In this document: positions 1-10,323 of the stretch, in pieces
How positions within the stretch are numbered: position 1 is the first letter of the stretch
Layout of the letters: each line of letters starts with the position of its first letter
Assembly (NCBI RefSeq): GCF_012910805.1
Contig: NZ_WTVK01000008.1
Location: 1 to 64,000, forward strand
Direction: 5' to 3'
Length of the DNA: 64,000 bases
Source of the DNA: Aromatoleum evansii
GTDB taxonomy: Bacteria > Pseudomonadota > Gammaproteobacteria > Burkholderiales > Rhodocyclaceae
Made by a program: the position numbers and the translations under genes
The notes under the pieces: generated by a model
Told to the model about the DNA's origin: nothing
Databases searched by the model: none
The model's input: only the letters and a program-made list of their open reading frames with translations

Positions 1-384
1 TCGACGAGCGCAAGATCACCGAAGTGCTGGAATTCACCAACCTCAAGGACAAGGCGCACCGCAACGCCGCGACCGAACTGGCGCTGACCGAACTGAAGGC
101 GCTCGAGGTCGCGAAGGCACTGTCGACCAACCCCAAGCTGCTGATGCTCGACGAGGTGCTGGCGGGTCTGGAAACCAACGGCAAGCGGCGCTTCATGGGC
201 ATGCTCAAGGAGCTGCACGAGAAGTTCGCGGTCGGCATCCTGATCATCGAGCACGACATCGAGACCATCAGCAAGCTGTGCCATCGCGTGGCGGTGCTCA
301 ACTTCGGCGAGCTGATCGCCGACGGCACGCCCGATGAGGTCTTCCGCGATCCGGAAGTGATGAAGAGCTACACGGGAGCCGCCC

Positions 385-392
<8 letters not shown>
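1..392 (+). CDS. livG: Branched-chain amino acid/aromatic acid ABC transporter ATP-binding protein LivG-like, C-terminal part
   Basis: The reading frame is open from the window's first bases and ends at 392, so only the last ~130 residues are present and Walker A is outside. The Walker B segment LLMLDEVLAGLE and the downstream switch His (IIEHDIETI) are visible. The signature region reads ALTELKALEVAKAL, the degenerate form common in LivG-like subunits. It would energise a periplasmic-binding-protein-dependent importer of branched-chain amino acids or organic acids at the inner membrane. Its last codons overlap livF by 8 bp, so the two are cotranscribed and probably form the ATPase pair of one transporter. 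The substrate cannot be read from the ATPase. Confidence 0.85.
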
Positions 393-1063
<671 letters not shown>

Positions 1064-1086
<23 letters not shown>

Positions 1087-1552
1087 GAACGCGGTCGTGG
1101 CGGCCGGTCCGTACGATCACGCGATCGGCTCGGGCTTCGCCCGCCAGCTCGGTTGCCGCGTCGTGCGCTGGGAGCCGGACTACGTAGAGGTCGAGCTCGA
1201 TATCGCCCCCCAGCACCTGAACCGCGCAGGAACGGTTCATGGCGGGGTGATCGCGACCCTGATCGATGTCGCCTGCGCGCTGGCCGGACTGCATTCCAGC
1301 GATCCGAGTACGGTGCGCAAGGCGGTGACGCTGTCGCTGAACACCAGCTTCACGGGCCAGGTGTCGACCGGTACGCTGCGGGCGCACGGGCGCGTGCGCT
1401 CCGGCGGCAGGAGCATCTTTTTCGCGAGCACGGAGGTGACCGATGGCGACAGTCGCCAGGTCGCCCACGGCGAGGCAGTGAACCGCTACCGCCGTGGCAG
1501 TGAAAACCCGCACGGATCGCCCGACGAACACATCAACAGGATGAAGACATGA
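1064..1552 (+). CDS. PaaI-family hotdog-fold thioesterase
   Basis: A product of about 162 aa with the hotdog thioesterase signature [18 protein letters not shown] (HGG loop followed by the long central helix) and a C-terminal strand region [13 protein letters not shown]. PaaI-type enzymes hydrolyse aryl- or acyl-CoA esters and can rescue trapped CoA. The start is uncertain: ATG 1064 lies inside the end of livF and has a weak ribosome site, and GTG codons near 1096 are alternatives. Its stop overlaps the etfB start (ATGA at 1549-1552), so it is cotranscribed with the ETF genes. Confidence 0.75.
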
Positions 1553-2310
1553 AGATTCTGGTCCCCGTCAAACGCGTGGTCGATTACAACGTCAAGGTGC
1601 GAGTGAAGGCCGATGGCACCGGCGTGGATATCGCGAACGTGAAGATGTCCATGAACCCCTTCGACGAGATCGCCGTCGAGGAAGCTGTGCGGCTGAAGGA
1701 AGCCGGCATCGCCACCGAGGTCGTGGCCGTGAGCTGCGGTGTCGCGGCCTTCCAGGAGACGATCCGTGCCGCGATGGCAATCGGTGCCGACCGCGGCATC
1801 CTGGTCGAGACCGATGTCGAGCTGCAGCCGCTCGCCGTGGCGAAGCTGCTGAAGGCGCTGTGCGACAAGGAGCAGCCGACGGTCGTGATCTGCGGCAAGC
1901 AGGCGATCGACGACGACTCGAACCAGACCGGCCAGATGCTGGCGGCGCTGATGGGCTGGCCACAGGCCACCTTCGCGTCGAAGATGGCACTCGGCGACGC
2001 GGGTGGGCAAATGAGGGCGACCGTCACGCGCGAGATCGACGGCGGCCTCGAGACCCTCGAGATCAAGCTGCCGGCGGTGGTGACCACCGACCTGCGCCTC
2101 AATGAGCCGCGCTACGCGACGCTGCCGAACATCATGAAGGCGAAGAAGAAGCCGCTGGAGACGGTGAAGCCGGCCGACCTCGGCGTCGATGTCGCGCCGC
2201 GCCTGGCGACGCTGAAAGTCGCCGAGCCGCCCAAGCGCAGCGCCGGCGTGCGCGTCGCGGACGTCGCACAACTCGTCGACAAGCTCAAGAACGAAGCGAA
2301 GGTGATCTGA
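1549..2310 (+). CDS. etfB: Electron transfer flavoprotein beta subunit
   Basis: The 253-aa length, the start [20 protein letters not shown] and the segment [18 protein letters not shown] (AMP-binding region) are characteristic of EtfB/FixA-family beta subunits. With EtfA it forms a soluble heterodimer carrying FAD and AMP that collects electrons from acyl-CoA dehydrogenases. The start overlaps the thioesterase stop, and etfA follows after 2 bp. With ETF:quinone oxidoreductase at 4753 the complete route from acyl-CoA dehydrogenases to the quinone pool is encoded here. One copy of the 11-mer GGCAAATGAGG lies inside at 2006. Confidence 0.93.
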   Translation: MKILVPVKRVVDYNVKVRVKADGTGVDIANVKMSMNPFDEIAVEEAVRLKEAGIATEVVAVSCGVAAFQETIRAAMAIGADRGILVETDVELQPLAVAKLLKALCDKEQPTVVICGKQAIDDDSNQTGQMLAALMGWPQATFASKMALGDAGGQMRATVTREIDGGLETLEIKLPAVVTTDLRLNEPRYATLPNIMKAKKKPLETVKPADLGVDVAPRLATLKVAEPPKRSAGVRVADVAQLVDKLKNEAKVI

Positions 2311-2312
2311 AC

Positions 2313-3269
2313 ATGGCGATCCTGGTTATTGCAGAACACGACAACGCGAGCCTGAAGGCCACGACCCTCAACACGATCTCGGCCGCTGCGAAGCTCGGTG
2401 GCGCGGTTCACGTGCTGGTCGCCGGCGCCAACTGCGGCGGGGCTGCCGAGCAGGCGGCGAAGGTCGCCGGCGTGGCGAAGGTCCGCGTCGCCGATGCCGC
2501 CCACTACGACTCGCAGACGGCCGAGAACGTCGCCGCGCTGGTCGTCGGGATAGTGGCAAATGAGGCGGCCGGCTACACCCACATCCTCGCCCCCAGCACC
2601 GCCAACGGCAAGAACGTCGCCCCGCGCGTCGCCGCGCTGCTCGACGTGGCGCAGATCTCCGACATCGTCGCCGTCGAATCGGCCGACACCTTCGTGCGCC
2701 CGATCTACGCCGGCAACGCGATGGCGACCGTGAAGTCGTCCGACGCCGTGAAGGTGATGACCGTGCGTACGACCGCCTTCGAAGCTGCCGCGGTGTTGGC
2801 AAATGAGGGTGGCTCCGCCGCAGTCGAAGCCGTGACGGCCGGTCCGGACCTGGGTCTCACCGCGCTGACGGGGCGGGAACTGACGAAGAGCGCGCGTCCC
2901 GAACTCGGCGCGGCGAAGATCATCGTGTCCGGTGGCCGCGGCCTCGGCAGCGGCGAGAACTACCACTCGCTACTCGAGCCGCTCGCCGACGCGCTGGGTG
3001 CCGCGCTGGGCGCGAGCCGTGCTGCCGTCGACGCGGGCTACGTGCCGAACGACTATCAGGTCGGCCAGACCGGCAAGATCGTCGCGCCGCAGCTCTACAT
3101 CGCGGTCGGCATCTCGGGCGCGATCCAGCACCTCGCCGGCATGAAGGATTCCAAGGTGATCGTCGCGATCAACAAGGATCCGGAGGCGCCGATCTTCCAG
3201 GTGGCCGACTACGGCTTGGTCGGCGATCTCTTCGAGGTCGTGCCGCAGCTCGTGCGGACGCTCGCCTGA
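2313..3269 (+). CDS. etfA: Electron transfer flavoprotein alpha subunit
   Basis: This 318-aa protein has the C-terminal FAD-binding domain of Etf[13 protein letters not shown] (about residue 207), [32 protein letters not shown] and the closing [19 protein letters not shown]. The N-terminal domain is present, so the subunit is complete. It pairs with the EtfB just upstream. Two further copies of the 11-mer GGCAAATGAGG (2555 and 2798) encode the A-N-E tripeptide in the N-terminal half. A hairpin overlaps the stop codon. Confidence 0.93.
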   Translation: MAILVIAEHDNASLKATTLNTISAAAKLGGAVHVLVAGANCGGAAEQAAKVAGVAKVRVADAAHYDSQTAENVAALVVGIVANEAAGYTHILAPSTANGKNVAPRVAALLDVAQISDIVAVESADTFVRPIYAGNAMATVKSSDAVKVMTVRTTAFEAAAVLANEGGSAAVEAVTAGPDLGLTALTGRELTKSARPELGAAKIIVSGGRGLGSGENYHSLLEPLADALGAALGASRAAVDAGYVPNDYQVGQTGKIVAPQLYIAVGISGAIQHLAGMKDSKVIVAINKDPEAPIFQVADYGLVGDLFEVVPQLVRTLA

Positions 3270-3288
3270 GCCGGCGACGCCGGTTCAG
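3266..3288 (+). terminator. Hairpin at the etfA stop codon
   Basis: CTGAGCCGGCG (3266-3276) and CGCCGGTTCAG (3278-3288) form an 11-bp inverted repeat with one mismatch and almost no loop, starting within the etfA stop codon. There is no T-run, so it may be an RNA-stabilising hairpin or weak attenuator instead of an intrinsic terminator. It separates the etf genes from the MFS gene. Confidence 0.35.
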
Positions 3289-3303
3289 GCTGCGGAGTCC
3301 ACG

Positions 3304-4731
3304 TTGTCGGGGGGATCTTCCGGCGCTCGAGCGACGAACGAGGTCGCGCGGTGGGCTGTCGCGCTGACGATCATGCTGGGGACGACGTCGGTCGTGCTCG
3401 CGACGACCATCATCAACGTCGTCCTCCCCGACATCATGCGCGACTTTGCCGTCGACCAGGGGCGCGTGCAGTGGCTCGCGACCGGCTTCCTCGCGGCGAT
3501 GGCCGCGACGATGCTGACGACCGCCTGGTGGGTGCGCGCCTACGGGCTGCGCCGCACCTACACCGTGGCCCTGGCGGTCTTCATCGCGGTCTCACTCGCG
3601 GGCGGGCTCGCGACGTCGATCGACGCGCTGATCCTGTCGCGTATCGCGCAGGGGGCGATCGCCGGGGTGATCCAGCCGCTCGCGATGATCGCCCTGTTCG
3701 AGGTCTATCCGCCCGAAGAGCGCGGCAGCGCGATGGCGGCCTACGGGCTCGGCGTCGTGCTGTCGCCGGCGATCGGACCCGCGCTCGGCGGCGTGCTCGG
3801 GCAGCTCTTCGGCTGGCGCGCGGTGTTTTTCGTGACCTTGCCCCTATGCCTCGCCGCACTCGCGCTCGCGCCGACCCGGCTCGCGTGCTTCGAGCGGGGC
3901 GACGCACCGCGGCCGGCCTTCGACGGCCTGGGCTTCATGCTGCTGTGCGCCTTTCTGCTGTTCGTCCTCGGCGGACTCGCGCACGCACAGCGGCACGAGC
4001 TTTCGCTGGCGGGCCTCGCCTTCGTTGTCGCTGGGACGCTGGTTTGCGCCGCAGCCTTCCTTGCGTGGGAGTTGCGCCGCAGCCACCCGATGTTCGATCC
4101 CCGCGTGTTTCGCGACCCGGTCTTCGCCGCAGCCGCGGCGGTCGGCTTCGCGTACGGCATGGGCCTGTACGGCTCGACCTTCCTCGTGCCGCTGTTCGTG
4201 CAGACGGTTTCGGGTTTCTCCGTGATGGAGGCGGGCATCCTGCTATTGCCGGGAGGACTTCTGCTGGCGCTGTCCATTCCGCCTGCCGGCCGGCTCACCG
4301 ACCGCCATTCGCCGCATTACATCGTCTGCGCCGGGCTCGTGTGCTTCGCGCTGTCTTTCCTGCTGTTCGCCGGCTCGACCGCGCACACCGGCTTCTGGGC
4401 GCTCGCCGCGTGGATCGCGGTGGGTCGGCTGGGCCTCGCGATGATGATCCCGGCCCTCAACGCGGGCGCAGTGCAGGGCTTGCCGCTCGCGCAGATCGCG
4501 CAGGGCGCGGGCGCGCTGAATTTCGTGCGCCAGCTCGGCGGGGCCTTTGGCACCAGCCTGCTGTCGCTGTTGCTGCAGTGGCGCCTCGCCGTGCATCAGC
4601 AGGAGACGGCCGCCGCGCTCGAGGCGGCGACGCGGGCCTTCCATGACAGCTTCTTTGCGGTGGGCCTCGTGTTCCTGTCCGTGCTCTTGCCAGGCTGGCG
4701 CATCCGGCGCGTGACCGCGCCGACCTATTGA
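3304..4731 (+). CDS. MFS transporter, DHA2 (EmrB/QacA-like) drug:proton antiporter family
   Basis: A hydrophobic protein of about 475 aa with many membrane segments. The opening [20 protein letters not shown] followed by [13 protein letters not shown] matches the 14-TM DHA2 exporters, and a motif-C-like stretch [16 protein letters not shown] sits near residue 155. Such proteins expel drugs or organic acids with proton import. The start is a TTG at 3304 with GGAG-like bases upstream; no better in-frame ATG is visible. It sits between etfA and ETF:quinone oxidoreductase on the same strand and may export a pathway intermediate. The substrate is unknown. Confidence 0.78.
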   Translation: MSGGSSGARATNEVARWAVALTIMLGTTSVVLATTIINVVLPDIMRDFAVDQGRVQWLATGFLAAMAATMLTTAWWVRAYGLRRTYTVALAVFIAVSLAGGLATSIDALILSRIAQGAIAGVIQPLAMIALFEVYPPEERGSAMAAYGLGVVLSPAIGPALGGVLGQLFGWRAVFFVTLPLCLAALALAPTRLACFERGDAPRPAFDGLGFMLLCAFLLFVLGGLAHAQRHELSLAGLAFVVAGTLVCAAAFLAWELRRSHPMFDPRVFRDPVFAAAAAVGFAYGMGLYGSTFLVPLFVQTVSGFSVMEAGILLLPGGLLLALSIPPAGRLTDRHSPHYIVCAGLVCFALSFLLFAGSTAHTGFWALAAWIAVGRLGLAMMIPALNAGAVQGLPLAQIAQGAGALNFVRQLGGAFGTSLLSLLLQWRLAVHQQETAAALEAATRAFHDSFFAVGLVFLSVLLPGWRIRRVTAPTY

Positions 4732-4752
4732 ATCGACCAAGGAAAAACGACC

Positions 4753-6396
4753 ATGCAACGCGAATCGATGGAATTCGACGTCCTGATCGTCGGCGGCGGC
4801 CCCGCGGGGCTGGCGGCGGCGATTCGGCTGAAGCAGCTCGCGAACGAGAAGGGCACGGAACTGTCGGTGTGCCTGATCGAGAAGGCCGCCGAGATCGGCG
4901 CGCACATTCTCTCCGGCGCGGTCATGGACCCGCGTGCGCTCAACGAGCTGATCCCCGACTGGAAGGAACAGGGCGCGCCGGTCACCACCGCAGTCACCGA
5001 AGACCGCGTGATCTTCCTCAACGAAACCGGCGGGCGCAAGGTGCCCAACGGCCTGCTGCCGGACTGTTTCCTCAACCACGGCAACTACATCGTGCGCCTG
5101 GGCAACGTCGCCAAGTGGCTCGGCGAACAGGCCGAAGCGCTGGGCGTCGAGGTCTATCCGGGCTTCGCCGGCGCCGAGATCCTGTATGACGAGACGGGCG
5201 CCGTGAAGGGCGTCGCCACCGGCGACATGGGCGTCACGCGCGAAGGCGAACAGGGCCCCGCCTACCAGCCGGGGATGGAGCTGCACGCCAAGTACACGCT
5301 CTTCGCCGAAGGCTGTCGCGGCCACCTGGGCAAGCAGCTCGAAGCGAAATTCAATCTGCGCGACGGCGTCGATCCGCAGACCTACGGCATCGGCCTGAAG
5401 GAGCTGTGGGAAGTGCCGGCCGAGCGCCATGAGCCGGGCGTGGTCGTGCATACCACGGGCTGGCCGCTGCCCTCGGACACCTACGGCGGCGGCTTCGTCT
5501 ATCACCTCGAGGACAACCTCGTCGCGATCGGCTACGTCGTCGGCCTCAACTACACCAACCCGCACCTCTCCCCGTTCGAGGAGTTCCAGCGCTACAAGAC
5601 CCACCCCGAGATCCGCAAGTACCTCGAGGGCGGCAAGCGCCTGGCCTACGGCGCACGCGCGATCGCCGCAGGCGGACTGCAGAGCCAGCCGAAGCTGGTG
5701 TTCCCGGGCGGCGCGCTGATCGGTGACGACGCAGGCTTCCTCAACGCCGCCCGCATCAAGGGCAGCCACGCCGCGATCAAGAGCGGCGCGCTCGCCGCCG
5801 AAGCCGCCTTCGAGGCCGTGACGGCCGAACGCCAACGCGACAAACTCGCCGCCTTCCCCGAGGCCTTCAAGTCGAGCTGGCTGTACGAGGAACTGCACAA
5901 GACGCGCAACTTCAAGCCCTACATGAAGAAGGGCCTGTGGATGGGTTCGCTGCTCTTCGGCTTCGACCAGAAGGTGCTCAAAGGCAAGGCGCCGTGGACG
6001 CTGCACAACAGCTCGGACCATGACAAACTCAAGCCCGCCGCCGAGTGCCCGAAGATCGACTACCCGAAGCCCGACGGCGTGCTGACCTTCGACCGCCTCT
6101 CCTCGGTGTTCCTGTCGAACACCAACCACGAGGAAGACCAGCCCTGCCACCTGCAGTTGAAGGACGCTTCGGTGCCGATCGCGGTGAACCTCGCGAAGTA
6201 CGACGCCCCCGAGCAGCGCTACTGCCCGGCCGGCGTGTACGAGATCGTGCGCGACGAATCGGGCCAGAACGCGAGGCTGCAGATCAACGCGCAGAACTGC
6301 GTGCACTGCAAGACCTGCGACATCAAGGATCCGACGCAGAACATCAACTGGGTCGTGCCGCAGGGAGGCGAAGGACCGATCTACCAGGGGATGTGA
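4753..6396 (+). CDS. Electron transfer flavoprotein:ubiquinone oxidoreductase (ETF-QO)
   Basis: A 547-aa flavoprotein with an N-terminal FAD dinucleotide fold VGGGPAGLAAA, the mid-protein motif GDDAGFLNAARIKGSHAAIK, and a C-terminal ferredoxin-like [4Fe-4S] cluster region with YCPAGVYE and CVHCKTCDIKDPTQNINW. The enzyme is membrane associated and passes electrons from reduced ETF to ubiquinone. The ATG at 4753 follows AAGGA with good spacing. It closes the livGF-thioesterase-etfBA-MFS block, supporting a role in beta-oxidation-like steps of aromatic or dicarboxylic acid breakdown. Confidence 0.93.
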   Translation: MQRESMEFDVLIVGGGPAGLAAAIRLKQLANEKGTELSVCLIEKAAEIGAHILSGAVMDPRALNELIPDWKEQGAPVTTAVTEDRVIFLNETGGRKVPNGLLPDCFLNHGNYIVRLGNVAKWLGEQAEALGVEVYPGFAGAEILYDETGAVKGVATGDMGVTREGEQGPAYQPGMELHAKYTLFAEGCRGHLGKQLEAKFNLRDGVDPQTYGIGLKELWEVPAERHEPGVVVHTTGWPLPSDTYGGGFVYHLEDNLVAIGYVVGLNYTNPHLSPFEEFQRYKTHPEIRKYLEGGKRLAYGARAIAAGGLQSQPKLVFPGGALIGDDAGFLNAARIKGSHAAIKSGALAAEAAFEAVTAERQRDKLAAFPEAFKSSWLYEELHKTRNFKPYMKKGLWMGSLLFGFDQKVLKGKAPWTLHNSSDHDKLKPAAECPKIDYPKPDGVLTFDRLSSVFLSNTNHEEDQPCHLQLKDASVPIAVNLAKYDAPEQRYCPAGVYEIVRDESGQNARLQINAQNCVHCKTCDIKDPTQNINWVVPQGGEGPIYQGM

Positions 6397-6611
6397 CGGG
6401 CAATTTTTACGGAAAGGTGCCAATCGAGCGCATCAAAGGTCGTTGGGTTCCAACCAACGATTCGTCGCGCGCCAGCGATCGACACTTTGGGCTGCTGGGA
6501 CGCCGCGGCAATCTGAGCCCATACCACGCCGCGCGCGCCAGATCGGCGAAGCTGGCTGGATCAGAGTGTTCATGTGTCCACCGGCCATGGAGACGGGGGT
6601 AATGTGAATAA

Positions 6612-6722
6612 ACAAAGCATGGTTGTGGGTGCCTGTACTGGCAGGATCATTACCGCCGCGACCCTGCCACCCAGTGGCTGCGCGATTTCATCGGGCAGCC
6701 GTCAGCCGCTGATGCGAAGTGA
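6612..6722 (+). pseudogene. Possible remnant of a LysR-type regulator C-terminus
   Basis: The stretch 6397-6911 has no convincing gene. Within it one frame ending at 6722 reads DHYRRDPATQWLRDFIGQ, which resembles the C-terminal tail of LysR-type regulators. It has a stop codon at 6609 just upstream and no start. This is recognised by resemblance only and could be chance. The remainder of the 515-bp gap shows nothing else that I can support. Confidence 0.22.
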
Positions 6723-6911
6723 TGGCCGCCTATGGTCGCCGCACGACCAGCGCCGCTCTCCACGAGCATCCGCAACTACGTATCGATGATGGTATTGGCC
6801 CGTGGATCTGAGGATGGTTGGCGTGATCGGCGCCGATCGACGTCACGCCGGGGACGCTCTCGGAGCCGAATCGACTTCAGATGCTCAGCAGGTGCGCTCC
6901 GGATCGCACGT

Positions 6912-7394
6912 TCATTTCTGCAAGTTTTTCCAGAGATGCCCCGACTCAAAGCGTTCGCGCGAGCCGAATCCGCGGGAGTTATCGATGAAATACAGAACGC
7001 TCGCTCGCAGTCGATACCACGCGATTTTGTTCAACGCCATTGCAATTACCTGGTCAGCCAGTCGAGCGTCGGTAAAGGGGAACTTTCGGGCGAAACGGGT
7101 AGCAGCCTGTGCGCTAGCTGGAACGTCCAGTCGCGTCACGTCACCTTCCAGTTGTATCCCCCTGACTTGTCGCCAGTCCGAGTAGTCATCCTGCACCGTG
7201 GCCGCAACACGTGGGTCGGCCGCGAGATTGCGGGCGTGTCGCGTTGACGGCGCGGACAGGGAATAGACGTCCGGACCATCGTTGACGTAGAAAACCGCTG
7301 CGGCCCAAGGGCCTTCTGGGCCTTGCGTCGCGAGCGTCATGACGTGATGACATCGCAGATAGTTCAGGAGACCCTCGTGCGGATCGTCGCGCAT
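6912..7394 (-). CDS. YhbP-like (UPF0306) FMN-binding split-barrel protein
   Basis: This 160-aa protein has the split-barrel layout of the pyridoxamine-phosphate-oxidase superfamily: HVMTLATQGPEGPWAAAVFY, STRHARNL, VRGIQLEGDVTRL and the C-terminal FIDNSRGFGSRERF, closely resembling the end of E. coli YhbP (FTDNTLGFG). These proteins usually bind FMN, but most lack a known reaction. It is the last gene of the leftward operon, 6 bp after aroC, which itself follows idi. FMN binding fits the flavin theme of the neighbourhood (idi, ubiX, ribA); a specific role is not known. Confidence 0.7.
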   Translation of the reverse strand: MRDDPHEGLLNYLRCHHVMTLATQGPEGPWAAAVFYVNDGPDVYSLSAPSTRHARNLAADPRVAATVQDDYSDWRQVRGIQLEGDVTRLDVPASAQAATRFARKFPFTDARLADQVIAMALNKIAWYRLRASVLYFIDNSRGFGSRERFESGHLWKNLQK

Positions 7395-7400
7395 GACGAA

Positions 7401-8486
7401 TCACTTTATCTCAGGTGGTCGCGCGACATCCGCGTTCTGGCCGCGATCGCGCAGCGCATGGTCGGCGATCACGAGAGCCAGCATGGCCTCGGCGATCGGC
7501 ACCGCCCGAATTCCGACGCAGGGGTCGTGCCGTCCATGCGTTTCGATCGTGGCCGGCTCGCCATCGACGTCGACGGTATTGCCAGGAACACGGATGCTTG
7601 ACGTAGGCTTGAGGGCGATGCTCGCGAGAACGTCCTGACCGGAGGAGATCCCGCCGAGGGTTCCGCCGGCCCGGTTGCTTCGGAAGCCCATCGGCTCGAT
7701 TTCGTCCCGGTATTCGCTGCCTGTTTGTTCGACGCAGGCAAAGCCGTTCCCGATCTCGACGCCTTTGACCGCATTGATACTCATCAGAGCATGTGCGATG
7801 TCGGCGTCCAAGCGGTCGAACACCGGTTCGCCGAGCCCCACGGGCACGCCGCGGGCAACGACGTTTACCCGCGCGCCGATGGAGTCGCCCGCCTTGCGCA
7901 GGGAATCGAGATAACGCTCGAGTTGTGGGATCTTGTTCGCGTCGGGAAAGAAGAAGGGGTTTCGACCGATCTCGTCCCAATCGATGTGGTCGGCGGAAAT
8001 CGAACCCAACTTCGCGACGTATCCCCCGATTTGCACCGCAAAACGTTGCTTCAGGAATTTCTTGGCGATCGCACCGGCGGCCACGCGTGCAGCGGTCTCG
8101 CGCGACGACGAACGCCCACCTCCCCGATAGTCGCGAATCCCGTATTTGCGCTGATACGTGAAGTCGGCGTGCCCAGGGCGAAACAAGTTCTTGATGCGCG
8201 AGTAATCCGTGGAGCGCTGATCGGTGTTGCGGATCAGGAGAGCGATCGGGGTTCCAGTGGTGCGGCCTTCGAATACGCCCGAGAGTATCTCGACCTTGTC
8301 GTCCTCGGACCGTGCGGTGGTGAAGCGCGACTGTCCGGGTCGGCGGCGGTCGAGGTCCGGCTGTATGTCGGTTTCGTTCAACTCGAGGCCCGGCGGGCAG
8401 CCATCGACGATGCAACCAATGGCCATGCCGTGGCTTTCACCGAAAGTCGTCACCACGAACAGCCTTCCGATCGAGTTTCCTGACAT
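7401..8486 (-). CDS. aroC: Chorismate synthase
   Basis: A 361-aa protein with the three chorismate synthase signatures: [18 protein letters not shown] near the start, [21 protein letters not shown] in the middle (about residues 123-143) and [20 protein letters not shown] at the C-terminus. It converts EPSP to chorismate and needs reduced FMN. The start at 8486 ([10 protein letters not shown]) is the family start; the open frame extends 24 codons further without support. It lies 26 bp after idi on the same strand. All motifs are intact, so it is likely active. A catabolic cluster is an unusual place for aroC, so it is probably a second copy, which cannot be verified from this window. Confidence 0.92.
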   Translation of the reverse strand: MSGNSIGRLFVVTTFGESHGMAIGCIVDGCPPGLELNETDIQPDLDRRRPGQSRFTTARSEDDKVEILSGVFEGRTTGTPIALLIRNTDQRSTDYSRIKNLFRPGHADFTYQRKYGIRDYRGGGRSSSRETAARVAAGAIAKKFLKQRFAVQIGGYVAKLGSISADHIDWDEIGRNPFFFPDANKIPQLERYLDSLRKAGDSIGARVNVVARGVPVGLGEPVFDRLDADIAHALMSINAVKGVEIGNGFACVEQTGSEYRDEIEPMGFRSNRAGGTLGGISSGQDVLASIALKPTSSIRVPGNTVDVDGEPATIETHGRHDPCVGIRAVPIAEAMLALVIADHALRDRGQNADVARPPEIK

Positions 8487-8512
8487 CAAGCTTCTCTGGC
8501 AGTGCTTCGATA

Positions 8513-9025
8513 TCAAGCTCGACAACTGACGACGCGATCCAGGCAGGCGGCGAGCCAATAGCTGTAGGCCTCGGGCCGCTTACGCACGTCGGTCGTCAAT
8601 TCCGCCAGAGGAGTCCACTTCCAGTCGTCGGCTTCGTGCGGATTCAATATCGGCCCTCCGTCATACTGGCCGAAGAACACATGATCGAATTCGTGCTCGA
8701 TCAAGCCATTGCCGAGGTCCGCGCAGTACACGAAGCCGAAAGCCTCCTGCAGTTCGCAATCGATCCCCATTTCCTCCTCCAGCCGACGCCGTGCCGCGAC
8801 CGCATTCGCCTCCCCAGGGCGGGGATGGCTGCAGCAGGTATTGCTCCACAGTCCGCCCGAGTGATACTTGGCAAGTGCACGCCGCTGCAGCATGACCTGG
8901 CCGTCGGAATCGAAGACGAATATCGAGATTGCGCGGTGCAGTTCGCCACGGCGATGCGCCGCCATCTTGCCCGTAAAACCGACTTCACAGTCGTGCCGGT
9001 CGACGAGAATGACCTGGTCTTCCAT
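8513..9025 (-). CDS. idi: Isopentenyl-diphosphate delta-isomerase, type I
   Basis: A 170-aa Nudix-fold enzyme interconverting IPP and DMAPP. The catalytic region [12 protein letters not shown] carries the active-site Cys, and [10 protein letters not shown] matches the Nudix-like helix; [10 protein letters not shown] and HEFDHVFFG are also family segments. The start at 9025 ([12 protein letters not shown]) is chosen because it gives the normal family length; the frame runs far upstream as an antisense shadow of iclR. Bacteria using the MEP pathway make both IPP and DMAPP, so idi is dispensable for growth. Its position divergent from iclR and close to ubiX suggests that it supplies the dimethylallyl group for prenyl-FMN. 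A candidate operator lies ~100 bp upstream. Confidence 0.92.
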   Translation of the reverse strand: MEDQVILVDRHDCEVGFTGKMAAHRRGELHRAISIFVFDSDGQVMLQRRALAKYHSGGLWSNTCCSHPRPGEANAVAARRRLEEEMGIDCELQEAFGFVYCADLGNGLIEHEFDHVFFGQYDGGPILNPHEADDWKWTPLAELTTDVRKRPEAYSYWLAACLDRVVSCRA

Positions 9026-9123
9026 GGAATTTCCACTCGCAAGAGGTTGGCGCCTTTCGCCCGCGGAGGTGGGCTCCGACGGCGCGAATCCGGTCCGCGG
9101 CATATCGCCGCGCGCTGCATGAG

Positions 9124-9140
9124 AGTCCAACCTATGAACT
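9124..9140. promoter_or_regulatory. Candidate IclR operator, site 4 (idi/iclR control region)
   Basis: AGTCCA-ACCTA-TGAACT, one mismatch from the AGTCCA-N5-TGGAnT element found at four other places in this cluster. It lies about 100 bp upstream of idi and 54 bp upstream of the iclR -35 box, so it could act on both divergent genes. Confidence 0.55.
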
Positions 9141-9193
9141 AACATTCGGCGCATCGCCCGCGGTTGAGCAAAATTTATGTCTAGCGGCGCGCA

Positions 9194-9221
9194 TTGACAA
9201 GGTGCAGGCACGGAATAGAAT
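9194..9221 (+). promoter_or_regulatory. Sigma-70-type promoter of iclR
   Basis: TTGACA (9194-9199), a 16-bp spacer and TAGAAT (9216-9221) form a near-consensus promoter. Transcription would begin near 9228, so the translation start must lie further downstream, which supports the GTG at 9254. Confidence 0.6.
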
Positions 9222-9253
9222 TCCACCATATGGACGAAGGATGGGGGTGGGCT

Positions 9254-10042
9254 GTGAGTGACAAGAACGGGCCGGGCGCGGGGACTCAAAGTATTCAGCG
9301 TGCCGCACACGTACTTCGGATCATTGCTTCGCGTAACGGGACGGGGCTGCGTCTGGTGGATATCGCGGCCCATTCGAGGCTGGAACGGCCGACGGCGCAT
9401 CGCATTCTGAAATGCCTGATCGCCGAAGGGCTCGTCAGTCAGGACGCCGAGAGCCGGCGCTATTTTCTGGGGCGTCTGGTTTTCGAACTCGGCCTTGCCG
9501 CCTCGACGAGCTTCAATACGAGAGACCTTTGCCGGCCGGCACTGGTGCGGCTGGCAGAGAAGACCGGTGATACGGTCTTTCTGACGATACGCAGCGGGTT
9601 TGATACGGTGTGCATCGACCGCGCCGAGGGCTCGTTTCCGATCAAGACGCTCACCTTGGACGTCGGTACGCGGCGGCCGCTCGGCGTTGGGGCGGGCGGC
9701 CTGGCGCTGCTGATGTCGCTGCCGGCCCCGGCTGTCGATGAGATTGTTTCGGCGAACGCATTGAGGCTGGGGGCGTACAACGGGCTCACGGTCCCGGTGT
9801 TGATGCGTCTGCTGAAGCGGTGCCGGGAGCTCGGGTACGCCCTCAATGATGCTCATGTCACGCCCGGCGCAACCTCGGTCGGCTTGCCGATCCGTTCGCG
9901 TTCGGGCGAGCCGTTTCTCGCGATCAGTATCGGAGCGATCTCGAGCCGGATGACTGAGGAGCGTCAGCAGGAGCTGGTAGCTCTCATCCGCGCCGAAGTC
10001 ACGATTCTGGAAGGCGCGGTCAGCGACACCGCTCGTCCGTGA
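9254..10042 (+). CDS. IclR-family transcriptional regulator
   Basis: A 262-aa regulator. The N-terminal winged helix (SIQRAAHVLRIIA, then RLVDIAAHSRLERPTAHRIL, about residues 10-55) is followed by an IclR effector domain with CIDRAEGSFPIKTL, GVGAGGLALLMSLP and TSVGLPIRSRSGEPFLAISI. IclR proteins often control aromatic acid catabolism, either activating or repressing. The GTG at 9254 follows GGATGGGGG and lies downstream of the predicted transcription start; the ATG at 9230 would be nearly leaderless. It is divergent from idi-aroC and upstream of ubiX-ubiD. The AGTCCA-N5-TGGA elements in all three control regions are its probable targets. Confidence 0.9.
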   Translation: MSDKNGPGAGTQSIQRAAHVLRIIASRNGTGLRLVDIAAHSRLERPTAHRILKCLIAEGLVSQDAESRRYFLGRLVFELGLAASTSFNTRDLCRPALVRLAEKTGDTVFLTIRSGFDTVCIDRAEGSFPIKTLTLDVGTRRPLGVGAGGLALLMSLPAPAVDEIVSANALRLGAYNGLTVPVLMRLLKRCRELGYALNDAHVTPGATSVGLPIRSRSGEPFLAISIGAISSRMTEERQQELVALIRAEVTILEGAVSDTARP

Positions 10043-10285
10043 GGGCCTGAGTTTCCCCGGTCGCGCGCGGCGCCGGCCCGCCGCCATCCGTTTGACCTCG
10101 GCAGGCCCGCGGTGTCCCGTGACGCCGCGGCGATCGTGTGCGGCTCCTTTTTGCACAACGTCCGGTGACGCGCCGCCGTCGCCGGCAGTTCCCGTTCTAG
10201 CTCCGCGGGCGCCCGTAACGCGTCGGGCGCCGCATTTTCCATTCCCTGTCCGAGCTCCATCGGCCATCGCGCGCGCTGCAAGAAG

Positions 10286-10323
10286 AGTCCAAAATGTGGA
10301 ATTTAAAGTCCACGAGGTGGATT
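10286..10323. promoter_or_regulatory. Two tandem candidate IclR operators upstream of ubiX (sites 1 and 2)
   Basis: Site 1 is AGTCCA-AAATG-TGGAAT (10286-10302) and site 2 is AGTCCA-CGAGG-TGGATT (10307-10323). They start 21 bp apart, two helical turns, so two bound dimers would face the same way. Site 2 touches the proposed -35 box at 10322, an arrangement typical of activators. They occupy the 425-bp gap between iclR and ubiX; 10043-10285 shows nothing else I can support. Confidence 0.6.

Noticed and set aside
4243-6423. 726-aa open frame antisense to ETF:quinone oxidoreductase
   Set aside because: His/Arg/Leu-rich shadow with no domains, opposite a clearly coding gene.
6433-6615. 60-aa minus-strand open frame after ETF:quinone oxidoreductase
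   Set aside because: No ribosome site, no recognisable domain, and no clear similarity to a transposase or regulator.
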